DNA from: PFJX01 sp040751755
Lineage (GTDB): Bacteria > Pseudomonadota > Gammaproteobacteria > Burkholderiales > Thiobacillaceae
Direction of reading: 5' to 3'
Length of the DNA: 64,000 nucleotides
Assembly (NCBI GenBank): GCA_040751755.1
Contig: JBFMHC010000050.1
Span: forward strand, 154,999 to 218,998
The translations under genes and the position numbers were made by a program. Below the pieces are notes generated by a model. That model saw nothing but the letters and a program-made list of their open reading frames with translations. It had not been told where the DNA came from and searched no databases. This document shows, piece after piece, positions 1-6,152 of the stretch (positions are counted from its first letter, which is position 1; each line of letters starts with the position of its first letter).

Positions 1-447
1 GACGGCGACCAGTGCCGTTGCGCCGCCGGGCGGGTGAAGGCAGCGCAGGGCGTGCATGGCGCCGATGGAGAGGGAGACCGCCAGGGGCGCGGCGACGAAG
101 GGGTCGTCCACCACACGCGCGCAGGTCACGCCGATGGCCGCCGATACCATTTGTCCCGCCACCATGGGCCACGGCTGTGATAGCGGGCTGTGGGGCATGG
201 CGAAGAGCAGCACCGTCGAGGCCCCCAGCGAGGCAACGACGAAGGCCGCGCCGTGGAAGTCGAGCATGCGGCCGCTGAACTCCAGCACCAGCAGGATGCC
301 CGCGAAACCTCCGAGTATGGAGATCAGGCGTTCGGCATGGCTGACGGGGTGTGCCGCGGACGTGCGGCCATGCGGCCAGGAAGGGCGTAGCCCACCCCCG
401 CGCAAGAGACGCCTCGCCCTGCCGGACAGCCCCGCCGCCCGCTTCAA
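1..447 (-). CDS. HPP family integral membrane protein (3' part lost at window edge)
   Basis: The minus-strand frame runs off the left edge, so only the N-terminal 149 residues are visible. It reads an N-terminal basic stretch followed by hydrophobic helices and the family signatures GASTVLLFAMPHSPLSQPW and HPPGGATAL, which identify the HPP family of small four-helix membrane proteins; a plant member has been linked to nitrite transport, and substrates of bacterial members are mostly unknown. No ATG fits. A TTG at 447-445 lies inside the stop region of the upstream rspA-like gene, giving a short overlap and suggesting translational coupling. The start is therefore an inference, the family call is firm. 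It probably forms one transcript with the DsrC-like gene. Confidence 0.8.
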   Translation of the reverse strand, partial: MKRAAGLSGRARRLLRGGGLRPSWPHGRTSAAHPVSHAERLISILGGFAGILLVLEFSGRMLDFHGAAFVVASLGASTVLLFAMPHSPLSQPWPMVAGQMVSAAIGVTCARVVDDPFVAAPLAVSLSIGAMHALRCLHPPGGATALVAV

Positions 448-887
448 TGTTCGCCCTTGGTCTTGCGGATGCCTGCCACGCGATTGCCCTGCTTCTGCGG
501 CCCCCCCATGGGAAAGATGTCGTGCAGATAGCGGCTATTGCCCTTCTCCGGCCCCCAGGCCTCGCGGAAATGCACAACCATGTCCCGCACCTGCGCCTGG
601 ACGTTGTGCGCCTCGTAATACTCGCGGATGAAGCGGATCACCTCCCAGTGCTCGTCGGTGAGCGCCAGCCCCTCGCGAGCCGCCTGGGCACGCGCGAAAC
701 CCTCGCTCCAGTCGTCCATGTCGAGGATGTAGCCCTCGGGGTCGGTCCGTACCTCCCTGCCATCGACCATCAGGACCTTGGTGTAGATGGCATAAGGGTT
801 CGTCGTGTCCTCGACCCCCGGGAGGAAGTGGCTCTTCGGTGTCTGCAGAATCGGTCTGTCAGGGGATTGGCTTTGCATCATGCTCAT
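444..887 (-). CDS. rspA: TusE/DsrC/RspA family sulfur-related protein without cysteines
   Basis: This 147-residue protein has the DsrC/TusE fold signature: GYILDMDDWSEGFA, LTDEHWEVIRFIREYY, GPEKGNSRYLHDIFP and the C-terminal KQGNRVAGIRKTKGEH. In DsrC and TusE the C-terminal arm carries one or two cysteines that transfer sulfur. Here the two positions are Asn and Glu, and the whole protein has no cysteine, which places it in the RspA (regulatory sulfur-related protein) group rather than DsrC or TusE. The start at 887 is chosen because a GGAG sits at 898-895, 7 nt upstream; the open frame continues to 959 without a ribosome site. Its N-terminal ~35 residues extend beyond TusE. It is divergent from a LysR gene and overlaps the HPP gene. 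A role as sulfur transferase is unlikely; a regulatory or binding role is inference. Confidence 0.82.
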   Translation of the reverse strand: MSMMQSQSPDRPILQTPKSHFLPGVEDTTNPYAIYTKVLMVDGREVRTDPEGYILDMDDWSEGFARAQAAREGLALTDEHWEVIRFIREYYEAHNVQAQVRDMVVHFREAWGPEKGNSRYLHDIFPMGGPQKQGNRVAGIRKTKGEH

Positions 888-981
888 CGCATCGCTCCTA
901 GCGTCGTGGAAGGTTCCGGGACAAGCCCGCACCTTCAAGGTAGCCCCCCGCAATTCCATCTGACAAACGAATTTAATTTGA

Positions 982-1000
982 GACTAATATCGAATTAGTC
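982..1000. promoter_or_regulatory. Perfect 7-5-7 inverted repeat, candidate LysR-family operator
   Basis: GACTAAT at 982-988 and ATTAGTC at 994-1000 are exact reverse complements around a 5-nt spacer, lying 21 nt before the LysR start and about 95 nt before the divergent rspA start. It also contains T-N11-A spacings expected of LysR-type sites. The surrounding 960-1015 is AT-rich against a GC-rich background. Confidence 0.6.
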
Positions 1001-1021
1001 GATAGATTGACATAAGAAGAC

Positions 1022-1883
1022 ATGGACATCGAATTTGCCCGCACCTTCCTCGCCGTGGTCGCCGCCGGCAATTTCGTCGGCGCGGCACAGAGGCTGCACG
1101 TCACCCAGTCGACGGTAAGCGCTCGCATCCAGACCCTGGAGGCATATCTGGGCGCCCCCCCTGCTCCAGCGCGGCCGGGGCGGCGCCACGCTCACACCCG
1201 CCGGACGTCGCTTCCTACGCCATGCGAAGGGCCTGGTGCGCACCCTCGAGCAAGCCCGCCACGAAATCGGCCTGCCCGCCGGCTTCAGGGGCAGCCTCAC
1301 CCTGCGCGGGCGCATTGCATTGTGGGACGGCTTCCTGTCGCAGTGGGTGGCGCACATGCGCACCGCCTATCCGGACATCTCGCTGCGCCTGGAGGCGGGT
1401 TTCGAGGAAGACATCATGCAGGGCGTGGTGCAGGGAACGGTGGACGTGGGGGTGCTGTTCACCCCCGAGAATCGGCCCGGCCTCGGCATCGAGCGGCTGT
1501 TCGAGGAGCGGCTGGTACTGGTGGCCACGGAGCCTGGCCGCGCCTGGCCGGATGCGGGCTACATCCACATGGACTGGGGCGCGGAGTTCCATGCCCAGTT
1601 CGGCACCGCCTTCCCGGATCTGGCCGCCCCGGCGGTGACTGCGAACATCGGCTGGCTGGCGATGCAACAGATACTGCATGACGGCGGCAGCGGCTATTTC
1701 CCATGGCGCATCACCCGGCATCTGGTGGAGCAGGGGCAGTTATGGCCGCTCGAGGCGATGCCGACCTTCACATTGCCGGCCTACATGGTGTTCCCCCTGG
1801 AACGCGGGGAGGGCACCCTGGCGGGGGCACTGGAGACTCTGCGCAAGCTGTGCGCCGAGGTCCGCAGCGGCGACGGGACGTGA
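1022..1883 (+). pseudogene. LysR-family transcriptional regulator, frameshifted
   Basis: The first ~45 residues form a LysR winged-helix DNA-binding domain (MDIEFARTFLAVVAAGNFVG, LHVTQSTVSARIQTLEAYLG). The frame then breaks at a run of seven C (1155-1161); removing one C restores PLLQRGRGGATLTPAGRRF and runs through the ligand-binding domain (residues ~90-286) to the TGA at 1881-1883. The joined product would be 286 residues, a normal LysR length. The gene is divergent from the rspA-like gene and faces the tRNA pair. It may control the rspA-HPP unit through the palindrome between them (inference). Because the rest of the gene shows no other damage, the single extra C may be a sequencing error or a recent mutation. 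Confidence 0.85.
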
Positions 1884-1922
1884 CTTCAGCCGCAGACCCC
1901 GCATAGCGCGGGCAGAAATGAA

Positions 1923-1948
1923 AAGGGCCTGCATTTCTGCAAGCCCTT
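1923..1948. terminator. Hairpin between LysR gene and tRNA-Arg, probably bidirectional terminator
   Basis: AAGGGCCTGCA (1923-1933) pairs with TGCAAGCCCTT (1938-1948) with one mismatch and a 4-nt loop. On the minus strand it is followed by TTTT, on the plus strand by GTTTTA, so it can end both the tRNA transcript and the LysR transcript. Confidence 0.6.
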
Positions 1949-1956
1949 GTTTTACT

Positions 1957-2033
1957 TGGCGCGCCCGGCAGGATTCGAACCCACGACCCCCTGGTTCGTA
2001 GCCAGGTACTCTATCCAACTGAGCTACGGGCGC
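1957..2033 (-). tRNA. tRNA-Arg (anticodon ACG)
   Basis: The 77-nt minus-strand sequence folds into a full cloverleaf: acceptor GCGCCCG/CGGGCGC, D arm with GCTCAGTTGGATAGAGT, anticodon stem CCTGG/CCAGG with loop CTACGAA (anticodon ACG, read as ICG after deamination), T arm with GGTTCGAATCC, and encoded CCA at 1959-1957. It follows tRNA-Ser(GCT) and lysC on the same strand, an arrangement also seen in other proteobacteria. Confidence 0.96.
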
Positions 2034-2095
2034 TCAAAGAGCCCGAGATTATAAAGCAATCCGGCTCATTGGCAACGTTCTTGAAACAAAGAATT

Positions 2096-2188
2096 TGGCG
2101 GAGACGAGAAGATTCGAACTTCCGATCCAGGTTTTGCCCAGATGCTCCCTTAGCAGGGGAGTGCCTTCGACCACTCGGCCACGTCTCC
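2096..2188 (-). tRNA. tRNA-Ser (anticodon GCT)
   Basis: The 93-nt gene has acceptor GGAGACG/CGTCTCC, anticodon stem CTCCC/GGGAG with loop CTGCTAA (anticodon GCT), a long variable arm typical of serine tRNAs, T arm GTTCGAATC and encoded CCA at 2098-2096. It lies 62 nt upstream of tRNA-Arg on the same strand and probably shares a transcript with it. Confidence 0.96.
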
Positions 2189-2190
2189 GT

Positions 2191-2217
2191 TCTCGGCCCC
2201 GGCGAGCCGGGGCGAGA
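2191..2217. other. GC-rich hairpin in the lysC to tRNA-Ser spacer
   Basis: GCCCCGGC (2196-2203) and GCCGGGGC (2206-2213) are exact reverse complements around GA, extended by TCTC/GAGA after a one-base bulge. No T-run follows in either direction, so it may be an RNA processing or pausing structure between lysC and the tRNA rather than a classical terminator. Confidence 0.45.
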
Positions 2218-2262
2218 GGCCGGCAGGATATCCGCGCGGCCATGAAAAATCAATGAGTAGGC

Positions 2263-3495
2263 TCAGGCGGCAGCCGTATCCTTGTCCAGCTCGAAGGCCT
2301 GGTGCAGGGCGCGCACCGCGAGCTCCATGTACTTGTCCTCGACCACCACGGAGATCTTGATCTCGGAGGTGGAGATCATCTGCATGTTGATGTTCTCGGC
2401 GGCCAGGGCGCGGAACATCTTGCTCGCCACGCCGGCGTGGGTGCGCATGCCGACGCCGACGATGGAGACCTTGGCGATCTTGTCATCGCCGGTCACCTCG
2501 CGCGCGCCGATGGCGTCCTTGACGGTCTCCAGCACGCCCAGGGCCTTCTTCAGCTCGTTGCGGTGCACGGTGAAGGTGAAGTCGGTGGTGTTATTGGCCC
2601 CCACGTTCTGCACGATCATGTCCACCTCGATGTTGGCGTCGGCGATGGGGCCGAGGATGCTGGCGGCGACGCCGGGCTTGTCGGGCACGCCGAGGATGGT
2701 GCACTTAGCCTCGTCACGGTTGAAGGCGATGCCGGAGATGATCGGTTGTTCCATGGAATCTTCCTCGAAAGTAATCAGCGTGCCTTCGCCCTCATCCTCG
2801 AAGCTGGACAGCACGCGCAGTTTGACCTTGTACTTGCCGGCGAACTCCACCGAGCGGATCTGCAGCACCTTGGAGCCCAGGCTGGCGAGCTCCAGCATCT
2901 CCTCGAAGGTGATGGTATCGAGCTTGCGCGCCTCGGGGACGATGCGCGGGTCGGTGGTGTAGACGCCGTCGACGTCGGTGTAGATCTGGCACTCGTCGGC
3001 CTTCAGCGCCGCCGCCAGGGCCACGCCGGTGGTGTCGGAACCGCCCCGGCCGAGGGTGGTGATGTTGCCCTGCGGGTCCACGCCCTGGAAGCCGGCCACC
3101 ACGACCACGTGGCCGGAGTCGAGATCGGCGCGCATCGCCACATCGCTGATTTCCTCGATGCGGGCCTTGGTGTAGGCATCGTCGGTGCGGATAGGCACCT
3201 GCCAGCCGGTGTAGCTCTTCGCCTTCAGGCCCAGGTCCTTGAGGGCCATGGCCAGCAGGGCGATGGTGACCTGCTCGCCGGTGGACACGAGCACGTCCAG
3301 TTCGCGCGGGTCCGGCTCCTTGTTGATCTCCTTGGCCAGGCCGATGAGGCGGTTGGTCTCGCCGGACATGGCGGAGAGCACCACCACGACCTGATGGCCG
3401 AGCATCTTGAATTTGGCCACGCGCTCGGCCACGTTGCGGATGCGCTCGATGGAGCCCACCGAGGTACCGCCGTACTTCTGAACGATTAACGCCAT
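2263..3495 (-). CDS. lysC: Aspartate kinase (monofunctional, two ACT domains)
   Basis: The 410-residue cytosolic enzyme phosphorylates L-aspartate, the first step to lysine, diaminopimelate, threonine and methionine. The N-terminus has the kinase signature KYGGTSVGS; the catalytic domain spans ~1-240 with TLGRGGSDTTGVALAAALKA and YTDVDGVYTTDPR. Two C-terminal ACT domains (about 265-405, e.g. VGVGMRTHAGVASKMFRAL) are the feedback-inhibition module. Length matches proteobacterial LysC. The start MALIVQKYGG at 3495 fits the family; no strong ribosome site is visible before it. It is divergent from the BI-1 gene and upstream of the two tRNAs. Confidence 0.97.
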   Translation of the reverse strand: MALIVQKYGGTSVGSIERIRNVAERVAKFKMLGHQVVVVLSAMSGETNRLIGLAKEINKEPDPRELDVLVSTGEQVTIALLAMALKDLGLKAKSYTGWQVPIRTDDAYTKARIEEISDVAMRADLDSGHVVVVAGFQGVDPQGNITTLGRGGSDTTGVALAAALKADECQIYTDVDGVYTTDPRIVPEARKLDTITFEEMLELASLGSKVLQIRSVEFAGKYKVKLRVLSSFEDEGEGTLITFEEDSMEQPIISGIAFNRDEAKCTILGVPDKPGVAASILGPIADANIEVDMIVQNVGANNTTDFTFTVHRNELKKALGVLETVKDAIGAREVTGDDKIAKVSIVGVGMRTHAGVASKMFRALAAENINMQMISTSEIKISVVVEDKYMELAVRALHQAFELDKDTAAA

Positions 3496-3645
3496 GATGA
3501 GGGGAAGATTTCGGCTGTCTAAAAAGCGGGCATTTTACAAAGTTTCCGCCACCAATACCCAACCTACGACACGAAGATTGAATTGAAACTCTTTGGGGCT
3601 GTTGTTAGTCTCATTTCCCGTTGCCAACCACGGAGCACTCCGACA

Positions 3646-4338
3646 ATGCGATTCGATAACGTTGTCCGCATGGACACCACTACCGTTTCCGTCGAACAGA
3701 CCAACAAGGTCCTGCGCAATACCTACCTGATGCTCGGCCTGACCATGATCCCCACGATCATCGGCGCCTTCATCGGCATGAGCATGGACTTCTCCTTCAT
3801 GGCCGAGCACCCGATCATGGGCGCCCTGGGCATGTTGGCGGTGATGATGGGCCTGTTCTTCGGCATCAACGCCACCCGCAACAGCGCCATGGGCGTGGTC
3901 CTGCTGCTCGCCCTCACCGGCTTCATGGGCGTGATGCTCGGCCCGATCCTGCAGGTGGCCATGGGCCTCGCCAACGGTGGCGAGATCGTCGGCCTGGCCG
4001 CGGGCGGCACCGGCGCGATCTTCCTGACCCTGGCCGGCATCGCCACCACCACCAAGAAGGACTTCAGCTTCCTCGGCAAATTCCTCATGGTGGGCATCGT
4101 CCTGCTGATCCTCGCCTCCCTGGCGAACCTGTTCTTCCAGATCCCGGCCCTCACCCTCACCCTGTCGGCGGTCTCCGTGCTGCTGTTCTCCGGCTTCCTG
4201 CTGTATGACGTGAGCCGTGTCGTGAACGGTGGCGAGACCAACTACGTGATGGCCACCCTGGCGATCTACCTGGACATCTACAACATCTTCGTCAACCTGC
4301 TGCAGCTGCTCATGGCCTTCATGGGCGAGCGCGAGTGA
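3646..4338 (+). CDS. Bax inhibitor-1/YccA family membrane protein
   Basis: The 230-residue protein has about seven hydrophobic segments and the BI-1/YccA end pattern (LLYDVSRVVNGGETNYVMA, YLDIYNIFVNLLQLLMAF). YccA-type members interact with the membrane protease FtsH, and related proteins act as cation leak channels; the exact role here is unknown. The start at 3646 is preferred because a GGAG lies at 3632-3635; the open frame upstream to 3583 is not family-like. A strong terminator follows directly. Confidence 0.9.
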   Translation: MRFDNVVRMDTTTVSVEQTNKVLRNTYLMLGLTMIPTIIGAFIGMSMDFSFMAEHPIMGALGMLAVMMGLFFGINATRNSAMGVVLLLALTGFMGVMLGPILQVAMGLANGGEIVGLAAGGTGAIFLTLAGIATTTKKDFSFLGKFLMVGIVLLILASLANLFFQIPALTLTLSAVSVLLFSGFLLYDVSRVVNGGETNYVMATLAIYLDIYNIFVNLLQLLMAFMGERE

Positions 4339-4356
4339 CGATCGACACGACCCTGA

Positions 4357-4381
4357 GGGGCGGCTCCTGCCGCCCCTTTTT
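4357..4381 (+). terminator. Rho-independent terminator after the BI-1 gene
   Basis: GGGGCGG (4357-4363) and CCGCCCC (4370-4376) form a perfect 7-bp stem followed by TTTTT (4377-4381). It ends only 6 nt before the pdxA start codon, leaving no room for a standard ribosome-binding site. Confidence 0.9.
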
Positions 4382-4387
4382 ATTTGC

Positions 4388-5362
4388 ATGACCGCCCCCC
4401 TCTGCCTCACCGCCGGCGAGCCCGCCGGCATCGGCCCGGACCTGTGTGTCCTGCTGGCGCAGATGCCGCCGCCCGCCCGCCTCGTATTGATCGCGGACCG
4501 CCAGGTGCTGGCGCACCGTGCCGCCCAGCTCGGCCTGCCGTTCGACCTGCCTGACTACGCCCCCGCGACCCCGGCCCCCATCAGTGTCCTGCACCTGCCC
4601 GCGCCGGCCGCCGTCGAGGCCGGCCGACTGGACGCCCGCAACGGCGACTACGTGCTGGCGACCCTGCGGCGCGCGGTCGAGGGCTGTGAGTCTGGCGAGT
4701 TCGCCGGCCTGGTCACCGGCCCCGTGCATAAGGGCGTGATCAACGACGCGGGCATCCCGTTCACCGGTCACACCGAGTTCCTTGCCGAACAGACGCATAC
4801 CCCGCGCGTGGTGATGATGCTGGCCGGCGGCGGGATGCGCGTCGCGCTCGTCACCACGCACCTGCCGATCCGCGAGGTGGCGGACGCCATCACGCCCGCC
4901 GCCGTGGAGGAGACCCTGCGCATCCTGCACGCCGCCCTGGCGCGGGACTTCGGCATCGCCGCGCCGCGCATCCTGGTGGCGGGCCTCAACCCCCACGCCG
5001 GCGAGGGCGGACACCTGGGCCGCGAGGAGATCGAGGTGATCGAACCAGTGCTGGCGCGCCTGCGCGCCGAAGGCATGGACCTGGACGGTCCCCTACCCGC
5101 CGACACCTTGTTCCAGCGCAAGTACCTGGATGCCTGCGACGCGGTGCTGGCGATGTACCACGACCAGGGCCTGCCGGTGCTCAAGCACGCCAGCTTCGGC
5201 GAGGGCGTGAACGTCACCCTGGGCCTGCCCATCATCCGCACCTCCGTCGACCACGGAACCGCCCTGGACCTGGCGGGCCAGGGTCGGGTGAACGACGGCA
5301 GCCTGCGCGTGGCCATCGCCACCGCCCTGGAAATGGCGCACAACCGGAGTGCCCCCCTGTGA
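4388..5362 (+). CDS. pdxA: 4-hydroxythreonine-4-phosphate dehydrogenase
   Basis: The 324-residue enzyme oxidises 4-phosphohydroxy-L-threonine in the DXP-dependent pyridoxal 5'-phosphate pathway. Family marks are the N-terminal TAGEPAGIGPDL, TGPVHKGVIND, FTGHTEFLAEQT and the metal-site segment AMYHDQGLPVLKH, with conserved His and Asp ligands. The start matches the family N-terminus, but only TTTATTTGC precedes it, so it has no Shine-Dalgarno and sits at the foot of a terminator; it may be leaderless or rely on read-through. Its stop overlaps the rsmA start by 4 nt, a pairing common in proteobacteria. Confidence 0.95.
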   Translation: MTAPLCLTAGEPAGIGPDLCVLLAQMPPPARLVLIADRQVLAHRAAQLGLPFDLPDYAPATPAPISVLHLPAPAAVEAGRLDARNGDYVLATLRRAVEGCESGEFAGLVTGPVHKGVINDAGIPFTGHTEFLAEQTHTPRVVMMLAGGGMRVALVTTHLPIREVADAITPAAVEETLRILHAALARDFGIAAPRILVAGLNPHAGEGGHLGREEIEVIEPVLARLRAEGMDLDGPLPADTLFQRKYLDACDAVLAMYHDQGLPVLKHASFGEGVNVTLGLPIIRTSVDHGTALDLAGQGRVNDGSLRVAIATALEMAHNRSAPL

Positions 5363-6141
5363 ACACGCCCCTGCCGCGCGCCAAGAAGCACCTGGGCCAG
5401 CACTTCCTGGTCGACCCGCACTACATCGCCCGCATCGTCGCCGCCATCCGCCCCGAGACGGATGACCTGATGGTGGAGATCGGCCCCGGCCCTGGCGCCC
5501 TCACCCACCCGCTGGCGGGGGTATTGCACCACCTGCACGTGGTCGAATTCGACCGCGACATGGTGGCGCGCCTGCAGGCGGAATTCCCCGCCGAACGGCT
5601 GACCATCCACCAGGCCGACGCCCTCGCCTTCGACTTCGGCGCCCTCGGCGGCGGTCTGCGCGTGGTGGGCAACCTGCCCTACAACATCTCCTCGCCCCTG
5701 CTCTTCCACCTCGCGGAGTACGCGACGGACATCCGCGACATGGTGTTCATGCTGCAGAAGGAGGTGGTGGACCGCATGGCCGCCGCGCCGGACACGCCGG
5801 ACTACGGCCGCCTCTCGGTGATGCTGCAGGCGCGCTTCGCCGTCACCCGGCTGTTCATCGTCCCGCCCGGCGCCTTCCGGCCGCCGCCCAAGGTGGACTC
5901 CGCGATCGTGCGCCTGCTGCCGCTACCCGCCGAAGCGGTGCCTTACACGCATCACAAGACCTTCGCCGAGGTGGTGGCGCGCGCCTTCGGCCAGCGCCGC
6001 AAGACCCTGCGCAACACCCTCAAGGGCCTGGTGGACGACGCAACCTTCGCCGCCGTCGGCATCGATCCGGCGCGGCGCGGCGAGACGCTCTCGGTCGCCG
6101 AATTCGCCGCCCTGGCCAATCGCCTGCACGCGGCCGGTTAG
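5359..6141 (+). CDS. rsmA: 16S rRNA (adenine1518/1519-N6,N6)-dimethyltransferase
   Basis: The 260-residue KsgA/RsmA enzyme dimethylates two adenines in helix 45 of 16S rRNA late in 30S assembly. Visible motifs: KHLGQHFLVDPHYIARI, SAM-binding VEIGPGPGALTHPL, acidic loop VVEFDRDM, and catalytic NLPYNISSPLLFHL. The C-terminal helical domain includes FRPPPKVDSAIVRL. The start is GTG at 5359, overlapping the pdxA stop (GTGA). Confidence 0.96.
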   Translation: MNTPLPRAKKHLGQHFLVDPHYIARIVAAIRPETDDLMVEIGPGPGALTHPLAGVLHHLHVVEFDRDMVARLQAEFPAERLTIHQADALAFDFGALGGGLRVVGNLPYNISSPLLFHLAEYATDIRDMVFMLQKEVVDRMAAAPDTPDYGRLSVMLQARFAVTRLFIVPPGAFRPPPKVDSAIVRLLPLPAEAVPYTHHKTFAEVVARAFGQRRKTLRNTLKGLVDDATFAAVGIDPARRGETLSVAEFAALANRLHAAG

Positions 6142-6152
6142 AATCCGCGCCC

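Noticed and set aside
12..631. Plus-strand open frames at the left edge
   Set aside because: They are opposite the HPP and rspA-like genes, whose family motifs read clearly on the minus strand.
2302..3489. 395-codon plus-strand frame opposite lysC
   Set aside because: Antisense of a full-length aspartate kinase, with only Gly/His/Leu-rich text.
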